Shown here piece after piece: positions 14,055 to 19,207 of a stretch of DNA of 19,207 nucleotides. Source of the stretch: an uncultured Bacteroidales bacterium (GTDB taxonomy: Bacteria > Bacteroidota > Bacteroidia > Bacteroidales > F082). The notes beneath the pieces were generated by a model. That model did not search any database, had not been told where the DNA came from, and worked only from the letters and a program-made list of their open reading frames with translations. The position numbers and the translations under genes were made by a program. Position 1 is the first letter of the stretch. Each line of letters opens with the position of its first letter. Location of the stretch: contig CALFIT010000158.1 of the NCBI GenBank assembly GCA_937877465.1, forward strand, positions 1 through 19,207. Direction: 5' to 3'.

Positions 14055-14348
14055 TTACTTGTTTTTGAATTTGTTATCTGTGTCGGTTGCGTATTCCATC
14101 CTCAGGGCCAGCATCGCCACGGTCTGCGCTGCACGGAGCTGCTCCAGCTCGGCACGGCTGTACTCAAGGCGGTTGCCGTTGGCCGTGACTGTGAGGCTGT
14201 CGGCATGGTCCCTAAGGAATGCGCTGCCGTACTCCCGACGCGCCTTCGTCTGGCTGATGCGGTCGTCGGCTGGCTTCAGGCGGCGCAGCGTCTCCGCCGC
14301 GCCCATCGCCGCACTGCCTCTGATGAGGTCGAGGATGTCTTTGTTCAT
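14055..14348 (-). CDS. Hypothetical early protein, possible DNA-binding
   Basis: The 97-aa product starts MNKDILDLIRGSAAMGAAET; the longer frame to 14693 is a shadow. The stretch RRLKPADDRISQTKARREYG looks like a helix-turn-helix of the kind seen in small Bacteroidota phage proteins (a Ser-Gln-Thr-Lys turn followed by a recognition helix), followed by a strand with ANGNRLEYSRAELEQLRAA. An MerR/excisionase-like or small HTH regulator is possible. It lies in the early operon, one base from the next start and overlapping the previous gene. Confidence 0.65.
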   Translation of the reverse strand: MNKDILDLIRGSAAMGAAETLRRLKPADDRISQTKARREYGSAFLRDHADSLTVTANGNRLEYSRAELEQLRAAQTVAMLALRMEYATDTDNKFKNK

Positions 14349-14617
14349 TGTTGCTCCTTCCTCGGGGCCGGTATGTAGTCCCCGTTCTGGTCGTACTTGC
14401 GTCGGGCACGGCGTGCCCCTATCATGTCGGCGAGGCAGGCGTTGGCCTTGATGAGCCTCCCGTTGTCTTGGATGAGGTTGCCTATCTTGGCGTACTTGCG
14501 ATTCAGATCCGCGTCCTTGACTGCCAGCGAGCCCTTCAGCTCGGCAATTTCCTTTCGCAAGGCTGCGACCTCCATCGTCAGCTCCTCGTTGCGTCGCATC
14601 GTGTCGAGCCACTTCAT
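14345..14617 (-). CDS. Coiled-coil early protein, 90 aa
   Basis: Starts MKWLDTMRRNEELTMEVAAL and continues as a single charged helix (RKEIAELKGSLAVKDADLNR, then KYAKIGNLIQDNGRLIKANA) before a basic tail (RRARRKYDQNGDY). Coiled coil is clear from heptad-like Leu/Ile spacing. The stop and start overlap both neighbours as ATGA. No family recognised; a structural or partner protein is likely. The ATG at 14597-14599 (MRRNEEL) is an alternative start. Confidence 0.7.
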   Translation of the reverse strand: MKWLDTMRRNEELTMEVAALRKEIAELKGSLAVKDADLNRKYAKIGNLIQDNGRLIKANACLADMIGARRARRKYDQNGDYIPAPRKEQQ

Positions 14618-14790
14618 TGCCGGCCTCCTTCCTGGAAGTCGAACCAGCCTCCGATGGCGGCTCCGACCGTGAACACGGCCACGCCGATGCCACGGATGAT
14701 CATCTCGTGTGCGCAGCCGTTCATCGTGCATACGGCCACGAATAGCCCTACCACGGCCATGATGCCGCCGATAGTCTTTCGCGCTTTCAT
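14614..14790 (-). CDS. Small membrane protein with two transmembrane segments, 58 aa
   Basis: Starts MKARKTIGGIMAVVGLFVAV and has two hydrophobic stretches, residues about 7-25 and about 31-50 (IIRGIGVAVFTVGAAIGGWF), separated by a short polar loop with Cys26, and a polar C-terminus. The ATG overlaps the stop of the HTH gene and its stop overlaps the next start, so it fits the operon exactly. A holin would be expected near lysis genes, not here in the early region, so a superinfection-exclusion or host-membrane role is more plausible. There is no clean lipobox. Confidence 0.75.
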   Translation of the reverse strand: MKARKTIGGIMAVVGLFVAVCTMNGCAHEMIIRGIGVAVFTVGAAIGGWFDFQEGGRQ

Positions 14791-15011
14791 TGTTCACCTC
14801 CTCTCTTCGGGAACAGCTGCTCTGCGGGGATGTCGAGGTGCTTGGCAACCAGGCATGCTGCCGACTTGGAAGGGGTGCGCCATCCGAGCCCCCAATGGTA
14901 GACGGTCTCGGTCGACACGATGGCGGCGACGGCCACGCCTTGCATCCACTCTATCGGGCGCGAACCTCCCGCCTTCTCTTTCTCCTTCTCGTAGATTTCT
15001 TCGAAAGTCAT
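14787..15011 (-). CDS. Small XRE/Cro-like transcriptional regulator
   Basis: The 74-aa product starts MTFEEIYEKEKEKAGGSRPI. The middle AAIVSTETVYHWGLGWRTPS is a helix-turn-helix with the SxxTVYxWxxGxRTPS pattern of Cro/XRE-like regulators, followed by AKHLDIPAEQLFP, a typical XRE ending. It is the second gene of the early operon, downstream of the operator region and opposite the repressor, as in Cro of a lytic switch. It is preceded by the second copy of the 54-bp repeat. It may repress the repressor gene or the early promoter. Confidence 0.78.
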   Translation of the reverse strand: MTFEEIYEKEKEKAGGSRPIEWMQGVAVAAIVSTETVYHWGLGWRTPSKSAACLVAKHLDIPAEQLFPKRGGEQ

Positions 15012-15031
15012 CTTGTCTGTTTTTTTTAAAT

Positions 15032-15085
15032 AGCCCGCTGTACCTTGGCGGAGCCTCGGCTCGGAAGGCCTTGGCGGGCTGGGTT
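15032..15085. repeat. 54-bp structured intergenic repeat, copy B
   Basis: Identical to 9733-9786. It fills the 77-nt gap between the first early gene and the Cro-like gene, starting 3 nt after the upstream stop. On the minus strand it is followed by an A/T run and then the ATG at 15011. Same self-complementary arms and inner hairpin as copy A. Confidence 0.9.
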
Positions 15086-15088
15086 ATT

Positions 15089-15406
15089 TCATTCAGGAAA
15101 CTTCTCGTCGAGATACTTCGCGAGTCCGGCAACCAGAGCCTCCGGCTTGTCGAATGCCCATTCGGTCAACACTGACCTGTAGATGATAGGGGTGTCCCCG
15201 CCATAGTAGACTATCACCATTAATGAGAAGTACTGTTCGACGAGCGGCTCGTGCGGTGAGTTGGTTGCCGTCAATTCGACACTCCAACGCGCCTTGTCGC
15301 CCACGCGGGTGTCGAGCATATCGAACACCTCTGCCATGACACGGGCCGCGTTCTTCTTTTCATCTCTCGATAACTTTTTCATTTTTCTTGCTGTTGAGTT
15401 TTCCAT
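15089..15406 (-). CDS. First early protein, 105 aa, unrecognised
   Basis: The start MENSTARKMKKL (ATG at 15404-15406) is preceded by a purine-rich GAAAGGAAA-like stretch, and the candidate early promoter would start transcription near 15450. The ATG at 15446-15448 would add 14 residues but would leave almost no leader and lies inside an operator palindrome, so it is less likely. The product has a basic N-terminus and a beta-rich middle (ARWSVELTATNS, EQYFSLMVIVYYGG, TPIIYRSVLTEWAF) followed by a helix. No family recognised. As the first gene of the early operon it may be a regulator or anti-host protein. Confidence 0.65.
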   Translation of the reverse strand: MENSTARKMKKLSRDEKKNAARVMAEVFDMLDTRVGDKARWSVELTATNSPHEPLVEQYFSLMVIVYYGGDTPIIYRSVLTEWAFDKPEALVAGLAKYLDEKFPE

Positions 15407-15441
15407 TTTTTTTCCTTTCGTTTTTGAGGTTTTTACTATCT

Positions 15442-15500
15442 TTGTCATTTGACAATGCAAATATACGGATATTTGGCAAATAATTGTCAAGTATTTGGCA
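15442..15500. promoter_or_regulatory. Divergent operator region between early operon and repressor
   Basis: TTGTCATTTGACAA (15442-15455) is a palindrome with a 2-nt centre. TATTTGGCAAATA (15470-15482) is a perfect 13-bp odd palindrome, and a near-copy TATTTGGCAAAAA follows at 15492-15504. TTGTCAA recurs at 15485-15490. Such clusters of two motifs are expected of repressor and Cro-type binding sites. They flank the start of both genes, so occupancy would switch the early operon and the repressor gene. I could not identify a clean plus-strand promoter for the repressor. Confidence 0.6.
15458..15490 (-). promoter_or_regulatory. Candidate early promoter
   Basis: TATATTTG (15458-15465 on the minus strand) exactly matches the Bacteroidota -7 consensus TAnnTTTG, with TTG (15488-15490, within TTGACA) 22 nt upstream as -33. 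The predicted transcription start lies near 15450, about 45 nt upstream of the first early gene. It overlaps the operator palindromes, as expected for a repressible lytic promoter. The spacer is slightly longer than typical. Confidence 0.55.
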
Positions 15501-15543
15501 AAAATTTTCAATTATTTTTTCTAATTTTTATAAATCGCTGAAA

Positions 15544-15858
15544 ATGAAAGAATTAAAAATCAAAGAGCTTAGGGAAGAACGTGGCCTGTCGCAGGCCGAA
15601 CTCGCCCAAATCATGGGAGTGTCTGTCCAGACTGTGAGAAACTGGGAGGATGGCAAGAAGATTTCGGGGACGGCGTCGATGAAGCTGAAGCAGGTGTTCG
15701 GCATCGACGGCGTTGGCGATGTCGTCGGCAACGGCATAGGCAACACCAACACCGTCACGAAGTCGGACCCAGCCGTTGTCAAGGCGTTGGACGCTCTCGG
15801 CAAGTCGCAGGATCAGATCGACCGCCTGTTGGCCATCATCGAGAAGCTGACTGACTAA
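15544..15858 (+). CDS. XRE-family prophage repressor (CI-like)
   Basis: The 104-aa product starts MKELKIKELREERGLSQAEL at the ATG 15544-15546; the longer frame has an upstream segment with no supporting start. LSQAELAQIMGVSVQTVRNW is a standard XRE helix-turn-helix. A Gly/Asn-rich linker (about 60-78) leads to a C-terminal helix (VVKALDALGKSQDQIDRLLA, then IIEKLTD) that looks like a dimerisation coiled coil. There is no LexA/CI-type peptidase domain, so induction would not be by simple RecA-stimulated self-cleavage. Position opposite the early operon with shared operators supports a lysogeny repressor role. It is the only plus-strand gene in the window. Confidence 0.82.
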   Translation: MKELKIKELREERGLSQAELAQIMGVSVQTVRNWEDGKKISGTASMKLKQVFGIDGVGDVVGNGIGNTNTVTKSDPAVVKALDALGKSQDQIDRLLAIIEKLTD

Positions 15859-15862
15859 GAGC

Positions 15863-15896
15863 AAAAAAAAAAGCCCCGCGCCAAACGGCACGGGGC
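15863..15896 (-). terminator. Rho-independent terminator of the integrase gene
   Basis: On the minus strand GCCCCG/CGGGGC with inner GCC/GGC forms a hairpin (15873-15896, loop 15883-15886) followed by ten Ts (15863-15872). It lies just past the integrase stop and just past the convergent repressor stop. On the plus strand no T-run follows, so it mainly serves the integrase. Confidence 0.85.
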
Positions 15897-15919
15897 GGGT
15901 AAAATGAAAAACGCAAATT

Positions 15920-17152
15920 TCAAAACTTCCACGCCGCAAAGATAGGAAATTTTCCCGCAACATAGTCAAGCACGGCGCGATTTGCCGTCCACACCCTCGA
16001 CCAGTCACGCTCGATGTAGATGTCCGTCACCCTTGCGCCGCCATGTTCGGCATGGTTGAGCGCAGCCGACACGTCATCGCGCGGCACGCCGCAGGCATTC
16101 CTCGCCAGCGTCGCCCATGTGTGCCTTGCATAGTAGGTCGTAAGCGACGGCACACCGGCCATCCGTCCCACCTCCTTCAGGCCCTGGTTGACGGCCTTGT
16201 TGAATGCCTTGAAGTCGGCGTACCGCTCGCAGCACGCAAGCAGCTTGCGCGTGCCTCGCCATCGCCCGATGACGGCAGCCGCCTCAGGCTCCACCCGCAG
16301 CACCATCGTGGCGCGGTCGTTACGTCGGCTGTCAGTCTTCGCTCGGCAATAGGTCAGGATGCCTCCACGCGCATCGCCCTTGCCGAGGGCGTAGATGTCA
16401 GCCGTGTTGATGCCGACGAGCGCGAACGACAGGGCGAACACGTCCCGAGCCATGCGTGCCTTCCACGTCGCCGGATCCGCATCGAGGATGCGTCGCAGCT
16501 GCTCCACCGTCAGGGCTCGGTGCCGTGACGTCGGCTGCGGTGGGATGGCGTTGCGGAAGGGCTGACGTGGGATGCGTACAAGCCCGACATCGTCATCGTT
16601 GTAGATGTCACGGGCGCGGTTATGCAGCGTGCGCAGCTTCTCAAGGTAGGCCGACGCCGACCGGCATCCCTTCCCGTTGCGGCTCTCGATCCACTCTCGG
16701 AAGCCGACGACCATCGCCTTGTCGATGTCGTTGATGTCGAGCTCATCCTTGCCGGTGTAGCTCCTTAATGCATTGAGCGCATAGCGGTATCCGTCAGCCG
16801 TGCCGCGCTCCATCGATGCCGTCACGGTGGCGGCGAACCTGTAGAAGTCGAGGCGGAAGCCTCGTACCGCCTCCATCCGCGCCTGAATCGCCACCCATAG
16901 CGTCGTCGCATCCATGAAGTCAGCCCCATCGACGGCTGCCGCCGCCTTGCGCAGGCGGTCGATGAATGTTGCGACGGCAGCGGCCAACGCCGCGTCACGG
17001 ATGCGGCTGCGGTCTCGGTTGAGCTGTTCTGCCGTGGCGTAGATGCCTGTCGGCTTGCGCACGCTGCAACGATGGTGTGTCATGCGTACCTTGACGAGAT
17101 AGGTGCCGTCACGCCGCTTGTAGGGCGACACCTCATAGTTGAATGTTGCCAT
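15920..17152 (-). CDS. int: Tyrosine recombinase (phage integrase)
   Basis: A 410-aa protein: N-terminal arm-binding domain (about 1-60, MATFNYEVSPYKRRDGTYLV), SAM-like core-binding domain (about 100-205) and catalytic domain (about 212-410). Visible catalytic residues are Lys272 (RAKT), Arg343-His344 (YYARHTWAT), His367 (LNHAEH) and the nucleophile Tyr379 (VTDIYI). The first catalytic Arg is not at its usual place: the segment reads ALVGINTADIYAL. As I recall, similar GINT forms occur in Bacteroidota integrases, so activity is still likely. It carries its own terminator downstream and a tRNA fragment upstream, the usual site of integration. Known function: integration and excision at attB/attP. 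Confidence 0.88.
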   Translation of the reverse strand: MATFNYEVSPYKRRDGTYLVKVRMTHHRCSVRKPTGIYATAEQLNRDRSRIRDAALAAAVATFIDRLRKAAAAVDGADFMDATTLWVAIQARMEAVRGFRLDFYRFAATVTASMERGTADGYRYALNALRSYTGKDELDINDIDKAMVVGFREWIESRNGKGCRSASAYLEKLRTLHNRARDIYNDDDVGLVRIPRQPFRNAIPPQPTSRHRALTVEQLRRILDADPATWKARMARDVFALSFALVGINTADIYALGKGDARGGILTYCRAKTDSRRNDRATMVLRVEPEAAAVIGRWRGTRKLLACCERYADFKAFNKAVNQGLKEVGRMAGVPSLTTYYARHTWATLARNACGVPRDDVSAALNHAEHGGARVTDIYIERDWSRVWTANRAVLDYVAGKFPIFAAWKF

Positions 17153-17184
17153 TTTTTCCTTGCGTTTTTCGAATTACGATTGAT

Positions 17185-17264
17185 TTGTGCAACTATTGTG
17201 CAACGAAATCGGCGCGAAAATAGCGATTTTCGACCGTTATCGTGAACTTTTCGAAAAAAAAGTT
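17185..17264. other. Repeats upstream of integrase, candidate arm sites
   Basis: TTGTGCAAC occurs twice as a direct repeat (17185-17193 and 17196-17204). A perfect 7/4/7 palindrome CGAAAAT-AGCG-ATTTTCG lies at 17215-17232, and AACTTTT/AAAAGTT with a 6-nt spacer at 17245-17264. All sit between the integrase start and the tRNA fragment, the usual place of arm-type integrase sites and excisionase or repressor sites. Which protein binds is not visible from sequence. Confidence 0.5.
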
Positions 17265-17300
17265 TGGTTGCCGGCATCTTGTAATCTCGAGAAAACGCAC

Positions 17301-17325
17301 GAAAAAAGCCGCATTTCAGCGGCTT
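17301..17325 (-). terminator. Terminator 3' of the tRNA fragment
   Basis: On the minus strand a perfect 7-bp stem AAGCCGC/GCGGCTT (17306-17325, loop 17313-17318) is followed by a run of Ts. It lies 9 nt after the CCA-like end of the tRNA fragment, so it probably is the natural terminator of the tRNA gene carried with the attachment core, and it would also terminate the upstream operon before the integrase gene. Confidence 0.75.
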
Positions 17326-17334
17326 CCTGTTTTG

Positions 17335-17383
17335 TGGAGCATAACGGAGTCGAACCGATGACCTCTTGCATGCCATGCAAGCG
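17335..17383 (-). other. Attachment-site core: 3' half of tRNA-Ala(GGC)
   Basis: The minus strand reads the anticodon stem-loop CTTGC-ATGGCAT-GCAAG (anticodon GGC), the variable region, a TTCGACT loop and an acceptor strand ending in ATGCTCCA. No D arm or 5' acceptor strand lies upstream, so this is not a functional tRNA. T-stem position 50/64 is a T-T mismatch, so the copy may have diverged from the host gene. It is next to the integrase, so it is the likely att core of an element integrating into tRNA-Ala. Confidence 0.8.
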
Positions 17384-17410
17384 ACTGAATCGGCACTAAT
17401 CGACTAAATC

Positions 17411-17623
17411 TCAATCTGTTGCCGACAATCTCGTTTGGCCTTTGTTCAACAGTTGTGATTCTTTGAGCAAATATTCGACGTAATCCGACTGGCTGAAGCC
17501 CATGCGGGCTGCGGCCAGTCGTATCGCCGAAATCGACGACGGCTGGAGGCGGAAGCTGACCGCCTTGCGCTTCTCGTTTCCCTTGGTGGGTCGTCCGCTG
17601 GGGTTGTTGGTTTGTCCTTTCAT
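17411..17623 (-). CDS. Small ribbon-helix-helix-like protein, 70 aa
   Basis: Starts MKGQTNNPSGRPTKGNEKRK, a basic flexible N-terminus with the SGRPTKGNEKRK pattern common in Bacteroidota mobile-element proteins. The core KAVSFRLQPSSISAIRLAAA then RMGFSQSDYVEYLLKE has the strand-helix-helix layout of RHH DNA-binding proteins. It is the last gene of the operon before the attachment core. An excisionase-like or plasmid/ICE-type regulator are both possible. The stop lies 28 nt before the tRNA fragment. Confidence 0.72.
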   Translation of the reverse strand: MKGQTNNPSGRPTKGNEKRKAVSFRLQPSSISAIRLAAARMGFSQSDYVEYLLKESQLLNKGQTRLSATD

Positions 17624-18024
17624 ATCAGCTCTTTGAAGTTGTCAATAAGGTAGTCGGCAATCTCACGCATGGCAGTGGCCGCCTGTTGTGCGTCAAGCGG
17701 TTTGCCCTCGCCGATAGGCAGCACCCGTTGCGTCTCGTTGTACCTGCCTTTCTTCCATTCAATCTTAAACATATTGTCGAGGTCGGCCACCATATACCAG
17801 CCAGGCTTGTTGTCGATGGTCGTCACGGCGAACCTCTCGTTGTCGACAGGTTCGATGGGGATAGGCTCCACATCCATGTTGACAATCTCGTTCTGTCCGA
17901 CAAACCTTGCAAATTCAGGGGTTTGCTCCAGCCTTTTGATGGCATCGGCCTGATTACGAGCCATGACGGTGGACTTCACTTCGTCCCCGCCACTCAGTCT
18001 GATGTTGATTCGGTATCGTTTCAT
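17620..18024 (-). CDS. Hypothetical protein, 134 aa
   Basis: Starts MKRYRINIRLSGGDEVKSTV, a short beta segment like a small DNA- or RNA-binding or antitoxin-like fold, then RNQADAIKRLEQTPEF and VVDNERFAVTTIDNKPGWYM... ending in a helix (AATAMREIADYLIDNFKELI). I recognise no family. Both ends overlap neighbours as ATGA, so it is a coupled member of the operon at 18628-17411, on the other side of the attachment core from the phage integrase. Confidence 0.72.
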   Translation of the reverse strand: MKRYRINIRLSGGDEVKSTVMARNQADAIKRLEQTPEFARFVGQNEIVNMDVEPIPIEPVDNERFAVTTIDNKPGWYMVADLDNMFKIEWKKGRYNETQRVLPIGEGKPLDAQQAATAMREIADYLIDNFKELI

Positions 18025-18146
18025 ATTTCTTGTGCGTTTGAAAATTCCTTGTTTCTAAACAGTTCGGCCAAGCCGCTGATCTGCTTCAGCCGAAGCAGCT
18101 CGTCGGCGTCCATGCCGATATTCTTCAAGATCCATGCGTCGCTCAT
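18021..18146 (-). CDS. Small 41-aa protein resembling a ParB-like C-terminal tail
   Basis: Starts MSDAWILKNIGMDADELLRL and ends KQISGLAELFRNKEFSNAQE-I. The ATG overlaps the upstream stop and the stop overlaps the next start, both as ATGA, so the gene fits exactly. From memory, ParB/Srx-like (IbrB-type) proteins of Bacteroidota elements end in a similar 'DxDELLRLKQxxGLAxLFxxxEFSxAW' tail, so this may be a remnant or a split-off tail; I hold this loosely. Confidence 0.6.
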   Translation of the reverse strand: MSDAWILKNIGMDADELLRLKQISGLAELFRNKEFSNAQEI

Positions 18147-18628
18147 GCCACACATCCCTTGTTTTCGCTGAACGAAGCGAACATGCGCTTGCGCTCTTGA
18201 TAAAGTTCACGCTCGCGTTCACGATATTCGATGATGTTATTTCTATTTTCGGCAGCCCATGCATCGTGGCGCTTCATCCACTCCTCCACTGCTGCGTTAT
18301 AAGCTCTCTTAGTCTTCCATTCATTGCTCATGCCGTTCGGATATTGCTCGCCAAACAACGGTGCTGAGTTGGAATGGTTGATGTACTCCTTGGTGATTCT
18401 GTCGAAGGCTTCAAATTGCTCCTTGGTGAGTTCCACGCTTACGACGTTGAAGAAGCGGTCGCTGTCTGCGCAAGTTGCCGTCATCCAGAAGTGGATGCTC
18501 TTGGGGAATTTGTGTAAGGTGGCGTAACTATGTTCGCCCACGCCGTAATAGCTGCCATTTTCATCCATGATGAAACGGTCTGGTTCGTTGTACTTGTACT
18601 CGGTGCTTGTGATTAAGTGAGCTCTCAT
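18143..18628 (-). CDS. Hypothetical protein, 161 aa, first gene of the right-hand operon
   Basis: Starts MRAHLITSTEYKYNEPDRFI and contains YYGVGEHSYATLHKFPKSIH and SVELTKEQFEAFDRITKEY; the C-terminal third is a highly charged helix (YRERERELYQERKRMFASF). No family recognised. It lies about 50 nt downstream of a good promoter (18686-18715). GC content is lower than in the integrase and capsid genes, consistent with different origin from the phage proper. Confidence 0.72.
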   Translation of the reverse strand: MRAHLITSTEYKYNEPDRFIMDENGSYYGVGEHSYATLHKFPKSIHFWMTATCADSDRFFNVVSVELTKEQFEAFDRITKEYINHSNSAPLFGEQYPNGMSNEWKTKRAYNAAVEEWMKRHDAWAAENRNNIIEYRERERELYQERKRMFASFSENKGCVA

Positions 18629-18674
18629 TTTTTTTGTCGCCGGTTTTATCCTGTTGGCTCATCAGTTTTAATTG

Positions 18675-18716
18675 ATTTGACGATGCAAATATAACACTTT
18701 ATTTTGATACCGCAAG
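18675..18716 (-). promoter_or_regulatory. Bacteroidota promoter of the right-hand operon
   Basis: On the minus strand TATATTTG (18686-18693) matches the -7 consensus exactly, with TTG (18713-18715) 19 nt upstream as -33, the preferred spacing. The 19-nt stretch 18675-18693 differs at only one base from 15447-15465 at the early promoter. Transcription would start near 18680 and read the 161-aa gene first. Confidence 0.7.
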
Positions 18717-18718
18717 AA

Positions 18719-18758
18719 AAAAAATGCACTTTTTTTCAAAAAAAATGCACTTTTTTTT
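18719..18758. other. A/T tract inverted repeats upstream of the promoter
   Basis: AATGCACTTTTTTT occurs twice in direct order, flanked by A and T runs, so each copy forms a near-palindromic A-run/TGCA/T-run hairpin readable on both strands. It may insulate the promoter from transcription from the repeat array. Confidence 0.5.
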
Positions 18759-18787
18759 CGGGGCACTCCAAATGGGGATTTTGGGGA

Positions 18788-19207
18788 ACAAAAAAGGCGT
18801 TGTTTTTCAACGCTATACGGGAAAAGTTTGGATTTGGGTTTTGGATTTTTCCTTATAAGTTTGGATTTGGACAAAAAAATATAGCGTTGGGTTTCAACGC
18901 TATACGGGAAAAGTTTGGATTTGGGTTTTGGATTTTTCCTTATAAGTTTGGATTTGGACAAAAAAATATAGCGTTGGGTTTCAACGCTATACGGGAAAAG
19001 TTTGGATTTGGGTTTTGGATTTTTCCTTATAAGTTTGGATTTGGACAAAAAAATATAGCGTTGGGTTTCAACGCTATACGGGAAAAGTTTGGATTTGGGT
19101 TTTGGATTTTTCCTTATAAGTTTGGATTTGGACAAAAAAATATAGCGTTGGGTTTCAACGCTATACGGGAAAAGTTTGGATTTGGGTTTTGGATTTTTCC
19201 TTATAAG
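18788..19207. repeat. 87-bp tandem repeat array with hairpins, running off the right edge
   Basis: One diverged unit (18788-18870, about 83 bp) is followed by three identical 87-bp units (18871, 18958, 19045) and a partial fourth from 19132 to the window end. Each full unit has a perfect 10-bp stem TATAGCGTTG/CAACGCTATA with a GGTTT loop, and on the minus strand the hairpin is followed by seven Ts, like an intrinsic terminator. Within each unit AAGTTTGGATTTGG occurs twice. There are no unique spacers. The true copy number is unknown because the sequence ends inside the array. Confidence 0.92.

Noticed and set aside
17335..17411. Complete tRNA-Ala gene
   Set aside because: Only the anticodon arm, variable region, T arm and 3' acceptor strand are present; there is no D arm or 5' acceptor strand, and the T stem has a mismatch.
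18668..19135. Minus-strand frame of 155 residues made of a 29-residue repeat
   Set aside because: The frame is open because the 87-bp unit is a multiple of 3 and happens to lack stops. It has no ATG start (TTG only), its unit contains a hairpin followed by a T-run, and it ends in poly-A/T sequence. Treated as non-coding repeat, though not excluded as the end of a repeat protein.
18788..19207. CRISPR array
   Set aside because: Units are identical over the whole 87 bp with no unique spacers, and no cas genes are present.
1..19207. Diversity-generating retroelement or retron
   Set aside because: No reverse transcriptase motif was found in any real gene and no template/variable repeat pair was seen.

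Overview
This window reads as part of a temperate, tailed, siphovirus-like phage (prophage or phage genome) of a Bacteroidota host, probably Bacteroidales. The evidence is the protein families (HK97-type capsid module, ERF, Siphovirus Gp157, DUF3127-like ssDNA-binding protein, DUF6291-like protein, Gp37/Gp68), promoters of the Bacteroidota TAnnTTTG type, and a partial tRNA-Ala(GGC) resembling Bacteroidota tRNAs as I recall them. Family names come from recognising sequence patterns; no database search was run.

Layout: nearly everything is on the minus strand, so read right to left. (1) 18628-17411: a four-gene operon (161, 41, 134 and 70 aa, the last a ribbon-helix-helix type) with a good Bacteroidota promoter. 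Upstream of it, running off the right edge, is an array of 87-bp tandem repeats, each with a perfect 10-bp hairpin. (2) 17383-17301: the 3' half of a tRNA-Ala gene plus its terminator, the probable phage attachment core. (3) 17152-15920: tyrosine integrase with its own terminator. (4) 15544-15858 (+): the only plus-strand gene, an XRE-type repressor, facing the early promoter across an operator region rich in palindromes. (5) 15406-8709: early operon of many small, translationally coupled genes (Cro-like regulator, ERF annealase, Gp157, coiled-coil proteins, DUF6291-like protein, DUF3127-like protein, Gp37/Gp68 protein). (6) 8712-7088: VRR-NUC nuclease and ParB-MTase fusion. (7) 7101-1422: packaging and head genes in canonical order (TerS, TerL, portal, prohead protease, capsid, connector, probable tail tube), ending in a G/C-tract terminator. 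(8) 1355-1: a probable unimolecular spanin and three unrecognised genes; tail genes presumably continue beyond the left edge.

Stop and start codons overlap as ATGA at most junctions, so the early and late genes look like one long coupled transcription unit. Two of the few real gaps (9716-9791 and 15012-15088) carry the same 54-bp structured repeat. Five genes of 41-58 aa in other gaps are supported by exact fit between neighbours: 12093-12248, 13033-13173, 14614-14790, 18021-18146, and (by its start only) the partial gene at 1-96.

Most unusual points: the duplicated 54-bp intergenic element; a tRNA fragment whose flanks do not fit a simple single integration; the 87-bp hairpin array; the u-spanin among structural genes; the AT-rich insert inside the methyltransferase; and the hexanucleotide-encoded Ser-Gln linker.
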